Shown here piece by piece: positions 34,759 to 47,085 of a stretch of 64,000 nucleotides of DNA (the first letter of the stretch is position 1; every line of letters starts with the position of its first letter). Source of the DNA: Wurfbainia villosa (Eukaryota; Streptophyta; Magnoliopsida; Zingiberales; Zingiberaceae); the NCBI GenBank assembly GCA_025175895.1, contig CM046001.1:49599719-49663718 (forward strand), read 5' to 3'. The position numbers and the translations under genes were made by a program. The notes beneath the pieces were generated by a model. It was not told the origin of the DNA and searched no databases. It saw only the letters and a program-made list of their open reading frames with translations.

Positions 34759-37160
34759 ATGTTTTCAATGTCCAAGCTTTTCATGCACATATTCAAAACC
34801 AATTTTTGCCAATATCAAAATTCTTTGGTTTAAAAATGGGTGTGAGTACATGTCTCATGTACTTAGAATTGCTGCAAACCGGTAACATAATTTCTCAATG
34901 ATCTTGCCCTTCAACCCCACAACAAAATGGGATAGTTGAAAGAAAGAATCTCACCTTCTCAATTTTGTCCACACTCTTTTATTAGAGCCACTTATGCCCC
35001 CTTGATTTTGATGTGAAGCTATCTTCACATCAAGATTGTCTTCTTCATTGAATCATGTGTAGTATTCAGGTTTCTCAAAATGTGTTTTTTTTAAAATCAA
35101 TAACTTTTTTTCACTTTTTGTGATCTATTTCTTTTGTGGTTTTGCCATTGTTCACTGACTCTTCTACAGATCCTGCACCTTGAAGTCTATCATACTATAT
35201 CAATGGAGCAAGTCCAACACATCAAATGAAACTTCTATATATCCAACAACCACACTTCCTCCTCTCAGACACAATACTTCATAGAACACTAAATGAGTAT
35301 CGCATCACCCCTTCTTTATCCTTGATTGCCACCTCATCTTCTATTCCTATTCCCACATCTTATAAAATATGGAATATTAGTGTTGGCAAAAAGCTATTAA
35401 AACAAAAAAAAATAGACCTGGGATATTATTCCATGTCCCCTATTAGTGAAACCTCTTGGTAATAAGTTCATGCTTTCTATCAAACTTCGTTCTAATGGAT
35501 CCATAAATAGTTACGAGGCTTAGTTAGAGGTCCTTGGCAACAAGCAAGAGTATGCCCTAGACTACACTGAGACCTTCTCACCAATAGCCAAGATGACCAC
35601 CATACAAGCATTACTAGCCCTTGTTGCATCTTAATCAATCATTATATCAAATGGATGTCAAGAATGCATTCTTACATGTTGATCTCAAGGATTAAACTTT
35701 CCTATGGCATGCTGCTTCCTTACCTAATGAAATTTGCAAACTAAAACACTCTTGTATGGAAACAGTTCGGTCCACTCTCCTTGGCTTTTCATTTACAAGT
35801 TAGTAACACGCCTCCCTTTGCTACAAAAGAAAATCTAAGAGAATAGTTTTCCTACTTGTTTATGTCAGTGACATAGTTATCACTGGTTCCAATATGTAAG
35901 ATATTTCTGAAATTCGTAATTTGTTGCATACTACTTTGCACATGAAAGACATTGGCCAACTCACCTACTTATTAGGGTTTGAGGTGCATCATCAACCTCA
36001 AGATATCTTCTTGAATCAACACAAGTATATCTTGGATTTGGTTTTAGTTAGCTGGACTCAAACACTATTTTTGTTGACACCAAAATATGGTATGATCCTT
36101 TCTTGAGATCCTGCATTGGCAGGAGCTTTGTGGCCTACTCTTTTACCCCTATGGAAATTAATGTAAAATATCAACGCCAAGAAGGTGAGCTCCTTGAGGA
36201 CCCTGCATCACACTAAAAGCTAATTGGTAGTCTTATCTATCTAACCCAAGGTTTAAAATCCCGATCCATGCTGAAATTTCAGTATGCGACCAAAACGATA
36301 TAACTTCGATGTCGTATCGTGTGGTGCCGATATGGTTTCGATACTTATTAAATATAAAATATAAAAAATTTAATTTATTAAAAAACTAAAAAAAAGAAAA
36401 AAAAACGTGGGTGACCTCTGCAAGGTCGTGAAGGTTGTTGCGATCCCACGGCGATCTCCACGAGGTTGCCGTAGAATCATAGCAGCCTCCGCGACCCCAC
36501 GGAGGTCGCCGCAGCGCCCTATGGTGCCGATGTTGATACCAATGTCAGGCAGTGGACGGAATAACAAATTTCGCTCGTAACGGTTCAAAATTTTAAACTT
36601 TGATCTAACCATCACTCAAACAAAAATCTCATATATTATTCATACGATTAGCAAGTTCATGCAAGCATCTTCAACTATCCACATCCGACGCATCATTAGA
36701 TACATCCTTGGCACACCTAGTCATGGCATGTTCTTTCCTATTGGTTCTTTACTCCAACCACAAGCCTATAATGATGTTGATTAGGCCAGCTGCCCAAACA
36801 CCAGAAAATCTACTACAAGATGGTGTACATTTCTTGGTGATGCTCTTATCACTTAGAAATGCAAGAAGCAAAACTTTGTCTCTAAATCATCTACTAAGGC
36901 AAGTACCATGGCATGTCTATTAGATGATGTAAGATCATCTGGTTGTGTGATCTCCTAGCAGAGCTTGGTTTCTCCCAAGTTCAACCTACTCCTCTACATG
37001 CTGACAACACTAGTGTCATCCCAATTTTTGCCAACTGTCTACCACAAACACATGAAGCACATAGAGGTTGACCACCGCTCTATCTAGGAGGCATATGATC
37101 TCCAAGTTATCACTCTACCACACATCTCAACTGTACAGATCGCGGATATTTTCACCAAAT
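34759..37160 (+). pseudogene. Element J: integrase C-part, reverse transcriptase and RNase H remnants
   Basis: 34759-35050 continues integrase after the LINE (readable PFNPTT and KKESHLLN across stops). The RT (35460-35760) gives YTETFSPIAKMTTIQALLAL and the DVKNAFLH region, then DIVITGSN (the YVDD region, about 35870) and MKDIGQLTYLLGFEVHHQPQ (35940-36010). A MITE splits the next segment at 36247. RNase H follows (36611-37150) with SLIYLT / ISYIIHTISKFMQASS and KHIEVDHRSI, ending HISTVQIADIFTKS. Many stops. The order RT after integrase confirms Ty1/copia. Confidence 0.8.
36247..36602 (+). mobile_element. hAT-like MITE, copy 2 (best preserved ends)
   Basis: TIRs CAAGGTTTAAAAT and ATTTTAAACTTTG, with a perfect 8-bp target duplication ATCTAACC (36239-36246 and 36603-36610). 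The 8-bp duplication and CAAGG-type end support the hAT superfamily. The insert interrupts the RNase H frame of J between SLIYLT and TKISYII, which confirms the boundaries. 356 bp, no coding. Confidence 0.85.
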
Positions 37161-37236
37161 CCATAACACATCAACACCATAAATTCCTTGTCAGCAAATT
37201 TATACTTATAGATTTATCAACATCAATTTGAGGGGA

Positions 37237-37589
37237 TGTCAACAGAATTAAGTAGTCATTTAAAGTGCAGATTATATGCATTAGTTGCACATTTAAAGCT
37301 TAGCACATTTTATGCATTAGCTGGTCATTTAAAGCAAGCACATTTTTATACATTAGCTGGTCGTTTAAAGCCAATAAATTATATATAATGAACTTCTTTT
37401 ATGATTGTAAATCTTTTATTAATTAGGATACAGTTTGTAGGCTATCTTTTGCAGATTTGTATATGATAATTTAGCTATTTTAAGAGCTAAAAATCAGCTT
37501 GTATGATGGGGATACAAGGAATATTCTCCTCGAATAGAGGGGAAACTTTTTTTCATCTTTTTCTGCTCAAAGTTATCTAAATTTTTTCA
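37237..37589 (+). mobile_element. Element J 3' LTR
   Basis: Starts TGTCAACAG after the polypurine tract TTGAGGGGA and ends TTTTTTCA before TSD ATATT (37590-37594). It has the same internal CATTAGCTGGTC repeats as the 5' LTR. Confidence 0.85.
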
Positions 37590-37594
37590 ATATT

Positions 37595-38132
37595 ATGAAC
37601 GTAGTTTTTTTTTCTTTTAATAATTTAATTTTATGTTTATCACTTCAACTATGTCAAACAATTTAAGATTTGTCTAACAGTGATTATATCTTCTCTCCAT
37701 TTTACATCTTAAGATGTTTATCACTTCAACTATGTCAAACAATTTAAGATTTGTCTAACAGTGATTATATCTTCTCTCCGTTTTACATCTTAGGACAATA
37801 ATAAGATAATTTCTCGTGGACAAAGGATTGTGTGGATAAAAAATCAAATAGAACCCTTGTACTGTTTACTTATGCTTAAGCAGTTGTCCCTTGAAGAAAG
37901 AAATAAGAGAACAAAAAAACAAGATCCTATAAAATGCCAAAAATTTGTTCCAAATCATTTGTTTCACTAAATATGATGGTAAAAGGTTTCATAAAAGCGC
38001 AAGAGAACAAAAGAACAAGATCCTATAAAATGCTAAAAATTTGTTCCAAATCATTTGTTTCACTAAATATGATGGTAAAAGGTTTCATAAAAGTCCAAAA
38101 GCTATCAAAAGATGCACAATAAGCAAACTGAC
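37595..38132. repeat. HEXO intron sequence with two tandem duplications
   Basis: An 81-bp unit is duplicated (37633-37713 and 37714-37793) and a 96-bp unit is duplicated (37905-38000 and 38001-38096), both almost identical. The second ends about 37 bp from the donor of the catalytic exon. No other gene seen. Confidence 0.8.
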
Positions 38133-38192
38133 CAGTATTGACTTCATCTCCCCCCAAGTGAAAAAATCCAAATGGAAAGATCTTTCTCATAT
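38133..38192 (-). CDS. HEXO: HEXO exon (n+1): catalytic GGDE exon of beta-N-acetylhexosaminidase
   Basis: A 60-bp minus-strand exon with acceptor TGTCGCAG and donor GTCAGT. Two bases, 19 codons and one base encode MRKIFPFGFFHLGGDEVNT. GGDE is the GH20 signature: its Asp positions the substrate acetamido group and its Glu is the general acid. Phase agrees with both neighbouring exons: the opening AT completes Asp with exon n, and the closing G completes Asp with exon n+2. It stands 19.2 kb from exon n and 20.9 kb from exon n+2, and both introns are filled by nested transposons. Tandem duplications lie in intron sequence on both sides. No stop or frameshift is visible, so I see no sign of decay in this exon. 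Confidence 0.88.
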
Positions 38193-40479
38193 CTGCGACA
38201 GAACATCAATCAAATGGTTAGTAATAAAATTGAAAATCTTCAACTTTGTAAAATTTTGAATCCATGTAAAGACACTCCTCTTTCAGGAACTAGAAGACAC
38301 TAGTAAAAATTAGGTTGGTATGATATACCAGTAAAATTTGAGTAAGCAACCAAATGGCCAGCATAGACTATGGACAGACTAGTGCGCCCATGCATGCTAC
38401 CATGATCCTTTACATAAGAATCTTCAGAATTCCCTTAGAACTGATATGCTATACTTGAGAAAGTGTGTATTCTTGATGTGAAATGATTTGAACTACACAA
38501 TCTATGTTCTCAGAGGAACACAGTAACTTTCACTTGCAGCAGTAAGTGGAATGTATCAAAGCTAAAGAAACATAGTTCCAGGAAACAGGAAAAGTTTGTA
38601 AAAGTTTGTAATCATTTAGTTTTAATTTTTATCTTTAATTATAAAAAGTAGTAAAAGTTTGTAATCATTTAGTTTTAATTTTTATCTTTAATTATAAAAA
38701 ATTTGAGTCAGGCTGAAGTTTCAAACTTTGACTAAAATGATATTTCAGTATTAGTGGGTGTTTCAATGCATGAGATTGTAAGTTCTGAGCGGAAGGAGAA
38801 GAAGCATAGTAAGAAAACATTATCTATACCAAGTGATATCCAGTTTCGGTAATCGACTATCTCGCTCAACCTGATATAAGATTTCAAATCACATACTTAC
38901 AAGTAAATTGTGTCATTTTTTATATTTAGAATAATAAAGCCAGAACTAAGAAAAATTATTTGATCCGGTGAAATAATTTACAATTCTATCATTTAATTTA
39001 TTTATTTTTTATTTTATATAATTATAATTAATAGAGTAGACAAAAAATAAGGAGATTCAAAAAATTTCGAATTTTATGACCTAAAATATTATATTTTAAG
39101 TTTCAACTACATTTTAAATTTTATAATTATGAAATTTTTAAAAACTTAAATACATGAAACTCAATTTATACTCGATTGAATTAAATTAAAAAAAATTAAG
39201 ATTGTTTTCAATAACATTTAAATTTAAGAATAGAGTTTTTTTAAATAATTTTTTAATAAGTCTATGTTTATTGCAATCATAAAATGTTCATATAAAAAGA
39301 ATAGTATAAATAAATAAATATTTTTTAATTTATTTAGCGTATAATAGACGCTTCCTCGGGACCCGTATGACGGAAGCTTCGTGCATTAAATTACCTTTTT
39401 TATTTAATTAAATTTTTATTTAATCAAAGTGATAGGTGAAGCAAAACTAGTTGTTAATGCTCAGACCAAAACTGAGAAAAGAAATAAAGGACAAGAAGCT
39501 CAATAGGTTCTCATCAAACTATAGTTTTCTTATTGCTTGCTCATATAATTTCTATTCTTCCGTTAAAAGTTAGAAGGAAAAACTTTGCCAAAGTTAAATA
39601 CTAAAGTTTATCCTATTTAAATGTGTATTTCAAATTAATTTTTAAAATTTTTTAGATATGTAGCTGAGATAAATGAAATAAATATTTTGAGCTTTGTTGT
39701 CGAGTGGAATTTGGTTCAAGATTAAATAAAGCTCATCAAGTAGATATGATGATTAAGATTAAGTGGATTTAAACCAAACTCCATTTGGATTTATTTTGGT
39801 TTATTTAAAACTAAACCAAGTTATATAGAGGAGTATTTAATTAGAATTATTGTGTTTTTATATGGTTAGGTATTAATTAGTCAATTTAATTTGGATTTCC
39901 TAATTAAAGTATTATTTTCCCCTCTTTTCTTATCTTTTCAAAATTTGACCCTTCGTATGCCTTTCCTAACGCACAACTATCATACACAACTATCGACTGC
40001 AACTGCTTGAAGGACCCCTATGTTATCACCTATAGCAATAGCTGCATGAAGCACTCGTCATGTTGTTGCACTCATTGCTGGGACTTCACCCACTCTCCAA
40101 TAGCTTCTTCCTTTCTTCCCGCCAATCCTAAGCATTCCAAATGCTAGTCAACAAGTGGAATGATAAATCTCGCTTGTGCTAATCTTCCATACTACAAATC
40201 ATAATTGTGTTTCTCAATTAATGATATTCGTTTTGTCGATGTTAAGCCTACAAAAGGGTTGTGACTTTATATATTAATTAATTTTCAATTAATATGATTC
40301 ACACTTTCCTTGATTGTGTGAGGTTCCAATAGATGCCTAATGTGTAGTCACTAATTTTTAGGGACATTATGAATTGTAGGGTTTTGGTATTTGCTAATAC
40401 CTAACTTGTAATCAAATTAGGTTAGAAATGTTATGGTCTTATAAAAGTTAGGTGCTAAATATGCATGACTAGAGACACT
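38193..40479. other. HEXO intron sequence with a 53-bp duplication and SINE debris
   Basis: AT-rich. 38600-38652 is repeated at 38653-38705. At about 39345-39390, GGACCCGTATGACGGAAGCTTCGTGCA resembles in pattern the 3' module of Au-type SINEs (compare 58805-58870). 39950-40480 shows nothing I can identify. No further HEXO exon found. Confidence 0.5.
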
Positions 40480-41273
40480 AGTTGGTGTAATCGTATTCTA
40501 AGTGGTCAGTTTTGACTTTGGATTTTAATGTTTGAGTAAAGGATTTATGTTATGTCTTGCATTTATATTTGATTTGTGTATTACATTACATAAGAACATG
40601 GCAAGACGCACATGGAGTTCATGACTCAACAAAAGTTGTTGTGGATATTGACTTGGCGTAACCAAGCGACATACTTAGTGGTTTAAAGGTCTAATGGAGT
40701 TTCGAGAAAGTTGCATGAGGTATTAGAGGGATTAGGACAAAAAGCATTAAGGTGTGTGTTGGAGCAACTCATGGAATTTAACTTAGCGCAGTGAAGTTAT
40801 ATAGTTTACTGACTTGAGGTCCGCTAGATATTATGACAGATCCAAGGAAAAGCAAAATGAAGAACATTAAGGCATAATGTTGACAACAACTATAAGAAGG
40901 TGAGTTATATATAGGGGAAGAATCAATAATGACACATGTCATGGGCTCAATGTATCTAAGGAACTTGAGGATCTTGAGGGAGATAACCTTGGTGGCTAAC
41001 TCAACTATGGAAGATAAGCTCTTGTGTGTGCTTAAGAGTTGAGAGACATATATTCATGAGAGAAGATAAATCTCAACTTAAGCAAGACTTAATGATCATA
41101 GTTGGGGTTGTAGTTGACTAAAGGTGGTTCCAATCGATTAATGAGTTGAATTGTTTAAGGAATTAACTTAGGCCTAATGGTTCCCTAATGTTTTTACTTT
41201 AAGCTGAGTCGATTGAACAGTAGACTCGTTTGAGTCCAATGCTTCTATTTGGAGATATCGGACTTCAGTCGAC

Positions 41274-44200
41274 AACAACAACAACAACAACAAAGCCTTA
41301 TCCCACTAGGTGGGGTCGACTATATGGATCCTTCTACGTCATTGGGTTCTATCCCCCTACTATATCATCATCTATATTTAAATAAATTTTATCTTATTTT
41401 ATTGTTGCTAACCAAGTCTTTTTTTGTCTTCCTCTTCCTCGTTTAATATGTATATTTATCATCGTTTCACATCGCCTAACTGGAGCATTTATTGGTCATC
41501 TAAGTACATGTCCGTACCACATTAAACGTGTCTCTCGAAACTTTCCTTCAATAGATGCAACACCGACTTTTTCTCTAATGCTCTCATTTCTTATTTTATC
41601 CATCCTTGTATATCCGCACATCCACCTTAACATCCTCATCTCTGCAACTCTCATCTTTTGCTCATATACTCGAGTCGTAGCTCAACATTCAACGTCATAT
41701 AACATAGCAGGTCTAATCGTTGTTTTGTAGAACTTCCCTTTAAGTTTTAGAGGCACTTTACGATCACATAAAATATTTGACGTTTTCCTCCATTTCAACT
41801 ATCCTGCTTGTATTCTATGTAAGATATCTCTCTCAATCCCTCCATCATCTTGCAAAAATGATCTTAAATATTTAAAGCTCTCAGTTCCAGACAACTCGTC
41901 ATCTCCTATCTTAACACTTGTCTCATTACGTCTAATATTGCTAAACTTAAATTCCATATATTCTATCTTTACTCTACTAAGCTTAAAATCTTTCACTTCT
42001 AGTGTTTCCCGCCAAGATTCTAGTTTAGCATTTACTCCTTCACGTGTCTCATCTACCAAAACAATATCCTCTGCAAACAACATACACCACGGTACCGTGT
42101 CTTGAATGTGTACAGTGAGTTCGTCCATAATTAGTATAAAAAGATAGGGACTTAAAGTGGATCCTTAATGTAACCCTATCTTTATTAGAAATGCCTCAGT
42201 TAATCCGCCTAAAGTCTTCACTCTGGTCGTTACTTCCTCATACATATCCTTAATTAGTTCAATATATGTTACACTAGCACCTATTGTTTTTAAAATTCTC
42301 CATATAATTTCTCTTGGAACTCTATCATAAGCTTTTTCTAAGTCAATAGATACCATGTGTAGATCTTGTTTTTGCTCTCGATACTTTTCAATTAGTTGTC
42401 TGAGAAGATATATAACTTCTATTGTCAACTTTCTGGTATAAATCCAAATTGATTTTTGAGAACCGTGGTCTCATTCCTTAATCTTTTTTCTATTACTCTT
42501 TCCCAAAATTTCATGGTATGACTCATTAGTTTAATACCTCTATAGTTTTCACAAGTTTGTATGTCTCCCTTATTCTTATATAAAAGAATTAGGATACTTA
42601 CCCTCTATTGATCAGACATCCTTTTTGTTTTCAATATCATGTTAAATAATTTTGTAAGTCATTCAATACCTTGTTTTCCTAGGCACTTCCATACCTCTAT
42701 CGGAATATCATCTGGTCGAATGGCTTTTCCATTTTGCATTCCATTTAAAGCTTGTTCTACTTTTGAAATTTGAATTCTACGATAAAAATTTAAATTTCTA
42801 TACTCATTTGACCTACTTAAATTACCTAAATTAAATTGGTTTGCTAAACCTTTATTAAAAGGTTGATAAAATATTTCTTCCACCACTCTTTTATTTCTTC
42901 ATCATTTACTAGTACCCTATTGCATTCATCTTTAATACATCTTATTTGATTAAAAAATTTTGTTTTCCTCTCTCTCACTTTAGCTATTCTATAAATATCT
43001 CTTTCCCCTTCTTTTGTATCTAATTTTCGATATAACCATTCAAAAGTTTCAGTCTTAGCTCCATTCACTGCTTTCTTAGCTTCTTTCTTGGCTATTGTAT
43101 ATTTTTTCATATTTTTTTCATTTTTACAAATGTATAATTTCTTATAGGCGATTCGTTTTTCCTTGACTTTCTCTTGCACTTTCTCATTCCACCACCAAGA
43201 TTCTTTACTTGGTGGTGCATGCCCCTTTGACTCACCGAGTACACTCTTGGCTACTATTTTCAACTTTGATACCATCTTATCCCATGTCGTATTAGGGTCA
43301 CTGTATATTTAAAATCTAATACTATATTTAATTTCTCATTTTTTAACTTTCACCACTTAATTCTAGGAGTCGTGTATATTTTTCTTCTATTAATATTATA
43401 TTTGAGGCGTATATCCAATACTATTAACCTATGTTGAGTAGTTAAACTTTCTCCAGGGATGACCTTACAATCTTTACAAATCTTTCTATCTCTCTTCCTA
43501 ACCATAAGAAAGTCAATTTGTGATTTATTATTTCCACTTTTAAATGTGACCAAGTGTTCTTCTCTTTTCTTAAAAAATGTATTAGCTAGTATAAGATCAT
43601 ATGTTATTACAAAATGTAATATAGTTTTACCTTTTTCATTTATTGTTCCAAACCAAAAATCCCCATGGACTCTCTCATATTCATCATTTTTCACTCCGAC
43701 ATGCCCATTTAAATCGCCTCCTATTAAAATCATCTCATTTGACGGAATATTATGTAATACTTCATCCAAGTCATCCCAAAACCTTAATTTGGTATTTTCA
43801 TCTAATCCTATTTGAGGTGCATATACACTAATTATGTTCATAGTTTCTTTCTTCACTACTATTTTGAGAGCTATAATTCTATCCCCCTTTCTAATTATTC
43901 CTACAACTTCATCCTTTAACGAACTATCTACAATAATACCCACTCCATTTCTTGTTTTACTCTTTCCTATATACCATAACTTAAAACTCGAGTTCTCTAT
44001 CATCTTTGCCTTCTCAACTACCCATATTGTCTCTTGTACACACACAATATTAATTTTTCTCCTAACCATCGTATCTACTATCTCCACTGTTTTACCAGTA
44101 AGGGTTCCTATGTTCCATGTATCAAATCTTAGACTATTAGTTTTTCTATAATATTTGTTCTTACCCAACCTATGGTGTGAGAACTCTTGCTTATTTAACA

Positions 44201-44510
44201 CTACACCTAAGTTCTCATGGAGATGTAGCGGTCTTTGTTGATACATTGCAGTCGGACCCTACAATGCGAACTCTTGCATATTTTTCACTACCCCCGAGTT
44301 ATGAAGATGTAGCGGTCCTTGTCGAGACATTACAGTCGGACTCTATAACGCGTTCCTTCCGGGGAACAACCTAGCATTAGCACAATAGTTTGATTGATCT
44401 ATTCATTGAACATTTGTCTTAGTTTAACGCTAGCTGGCAACCTAACGCAACCCTCTTCTATTCGGACTTGGGACCGGCCACGATAAGGCTAACTCATCAT
44501 GGGCGGAGTT
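41274..44510 (-). mobile_element. RTE-clade LINE, near full length (3.2 kb)
   Basis: Flanked by a 14-bp target duplication GGACTTCAGTCGAC (41260-41273) and GGACTTCAGTTGAC (44511-44524), one mismatch. The 3' end is at the left: a CCTAGTGGGATAAGGC-type terminus and a (TTG)n tail on the minus strand (AACAACAAC on the plus strand at 41274). One coding region, endonuclease then RT, with no separate ORF1, is the RTE layout. The leader (44250-44510) matches the copy at 22008 and the fragment at 56491. Confidence 0.87.
41799..44246 (-). pseudogene. LINE endonuclease-reverse transcriptase, frameshifted
   Basis: The APE-type endonuclease is open at 44246-43350 (298 aa): FDTWNIGTLTGK, QETIW (catalytic Glu), ISVYAPQ, GGDLNGHVG (Asp, Asn), SQIDFLMVRK and the final QHRL (His) are all present. 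The linker and RT lie in separate frames (43275-42844, 42886-42659, 42428-42165, 42128-41799): RPDDIPIEVWK, SIDLEKAYDRVPREIIW (RT motif A), and CMLFAEDIVLVDE. The usual FADD box is FAED (42066-42077), so one catalytic Asp is Glu. Together with at least four frameshifts, RT cannot be active. The endonuclease frame is surprisingly intact. Confidence 0.85.
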
Positions 44511-45822
44511 GGACTTCAGTTGACAGATGTAAGAAAATTGAGTTGTAAAAGTCGAATGGCCTAGGGTCTACAGGAAATCAATCAATTGATGGTGGAGCCG
44601 ATTGATGGTAGAGTCCAAGTCAATTAATGGAGGAGTTCAATCAACTATGATAGTCATTAGCAGATAAGCAATTGATATTCAGTTGATTGATGGTTGACCC
44701 AGTCGAATAATCGGTGGTGATAGAACAACAAAACAATAAGTGAAGCTAAAGAAGATTGAAACCAATAAAAGGAGGGTCAAGAGGAGCACTTGAAAGCTAG
44801 CAAAATATTGAATGTCTAAATCTTTTGAATCTTTCTTTTGCACTCTTATCTTAATCCTCTAAGCTCTAATTGTAAAGTTTGTTGTAAAAGGTTTCTCCAT
44901 CTCTAAAAGTTATTGACACAGGCGAGGTAGCGAGATGGATGCATCCTTCCACACGTGGCGACGCTAGAAGAGAGGGGACTGAGAGAATCAAAGAGGAAGA
45001 GGGAATTCGCAAACAAAAGGGGATCCACCTCTAAATTTAAACGAAACCAAATAACTTTTATTAATCCAAAACTAATCTATCTATTACAAGAGTCTAAGCC
45101 CATATTTAAATAGACTAAAGAAAGGAAAAGTTTTTTAACAAGCAAGAAAGCTAAAAAAATAAACAAACTTAAATAAAAATTTTAATTGAAAATTCAGATA
45201 AATAAAATAATAATAATAATAAATGAAAACCTAATTTATGATGGAAGCACGCTACAACCGTGGCCTAGCCCACGGTCAGGTCGTGGTGGAAATCATAGTC
45301 GTGGACTGACCCACGGTCAGGTCGTGGGTGGGGACCACGACCGTGGTGGGGGACACGAGCAGGTCGTGGTCCTTGCTGAAGGTCCCGTGTCAAGCTACGG
45401 AATGATCCACGCCCGTGGTGGTGACCACGGGTAGATCGTAGTAGCCCCTAGGAGCTCTATTATGACTTGTTTTGGTTTAGGATGATGCACACTCATGTTA
45501 ATGGGCACGAGCATGTCGTATTGTGATAGATGCGCCAACATCAGATTCCCGGGATTGAAAAGAACTCGCCCTCGAGTTTAGATTAGGTAGACTTGATTCT
45601 TGGTGAAGAAATCCGAACATGAGTCGAAGATGCTACTCGGATGAAGTGGTAGGGCATATGCGATATAAAAAGAAAATGAGAAGTAGAAAATACCAAAAGA
45701 GGAGTGAAATCCTCTTGCTAAGGTGCTAGTACAATATTTTGTCCCCCAATATGGATGTTCATTGGCATTAATCAATCATCCCTCGTTTCGTTCTTGGGCG
45801 AGAGATCAAGCAATATCTCGTG

Positions 45823-47080
45823 TGTTAGGGCAATCAACCCATGTATGATGTGGTTTTTGATATGTGTGGCAAAGGGTTTAAGTTATATTGTTATGTGATT
45901 TGATATGTGTATTTAGCAAATCACACATGAGTTAGCTTGACGATAGCATTGGTGGGTTCACCATCTCATGGCTCGGGTCCTTGAGTCGGTGAAGGATGGC
46001 ATTGTGGAAGTTGTGCACTTGGTGCATCCGAGGGACCGTCAGACGAGGAGCATTGGAGTGAAGTCAAAGGAAGCAGACTTCAGGGCGAGACGCGAAGGAT
46101 GACATTGCGAAAGCCGTGCGCTTGGTGCATCGGAGGGACGTGGTCGGACGAAGAGAGCTTCGGTGAGAGACTCCAAGGGAGATGAGAGATTGAGCGATTG
46201 TAATGGTAGCTCATAGGTGAACTTGGCCGAATGGCTAAGTCAAGTGTCGGATGCTCAAACTTAGGTTTGAGGTTTACCCGACCGTCGGATGCTCAAACAA
46301 GTATTTTGTTTAAGGTTTACCCGACACCGATCATTGCTACGAATGCAATCGCGCTCTGAAATCAATGGCACTCGGTGGTGTTATTTGGATTTACGGCCCG
46401 TGATCGGTGATGCACCATCGGTCGATTGCAAAGAATGACGATCGACTCATCAAGATGGTCGCGCGCATAAAACCTCCACTGGCCGTGGTGATCGTCACCG
46501 ACTATGCGAGCATCGATCGACCTTGCGATAGCGGCCGAATATCGCCAAGGCTATTGTTGGACTATAACGGTCACGATATGATGTGGTCAAAGACCGTTGG
46601 AACGGCGACAACCGACTGGTGACATGCAGCAGTAGACTGTTACATGCCCAACGGGAAGAAAGCCCTCTTCTCTTGGGTGGCTTTGGGAGGTTAATGCTTA
46701 ACTTCCAAACATACTCCCAAGTGCCCTAAATGTCTTCCACTCCTCTTCCTTGTGTTTACTTCAATTTTATTGTAAGAGGGAGTGAATTCTTGTAAAGAGG
46801 TTACCTCCACCTTGCTTGGGCTAAAGGAGAGACTAGTGATTGGATTTGAGGGAGTGATTCGCCATACGAATCATTCGTGGATTAGCGGCAAGGGTCGTGA
46901 ACCACGTTACATAATCGTGTTAGCATTGCTTTCATCTTCACTTTGTTTTAGATCTTAATTGTCTTTAGTTTTATTATTCCGCTGCGCTAACGATTTGTAT
47001 AGACAATTAAGACGAACGAAGTCCATCGTACGAGGAAGGCTATTCAACCCCCCTTCTAGCCGGGCCATGATCTTCCAACA
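45823..47080 (+). mobile_element. Sirevirus-type solo LTR inside element E
   Basis: Starts TGTTAGGGCAATC, ends TCTTCCAACA, with perfect TSD TCGTG (45818-45822 and 47081-47085). 1258 bp. It resembles the LTRs of copy B (GGCTCGGGTCCTTGAGTCGG, the GCGAAGGATGACATTGCG repeats) and has GATCG-type sites in the palindrome region (46330-46560). No internal sequence is left, so the two LTRs recombined. Confidence 0.87.
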
Positions 47081-47085
47081 TCGTG

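Larger units (their letters stand above)
18241..37589 (+). mobile_element. Element J: decayed Ty1/copia retrotransposon, host of a four-level nest
   Basis: LTRs of about 350 bp (18241-~19256 without its MITE, and 37237-37589), flanked by TSD ATATT (18236-18240 and 37590-37594). A primer binding site TGGTATCAAAGCC lies at 19257-19269, and a polypurine tract GAGGGGA sits before the 3' LTR. The internal order gag, protease, integrase, RT, RNase H is the copia order. Every domain has stops or frameshifts. The element is cut by three hAT-like MITEs and by the LINE at 22008-34744. Without insertions it would be about 4.6 kb, a normal copia length. It sits in the HEXO intron between exons n+1 and n+2, antisense to the gene. 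Confidence 0.88.
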
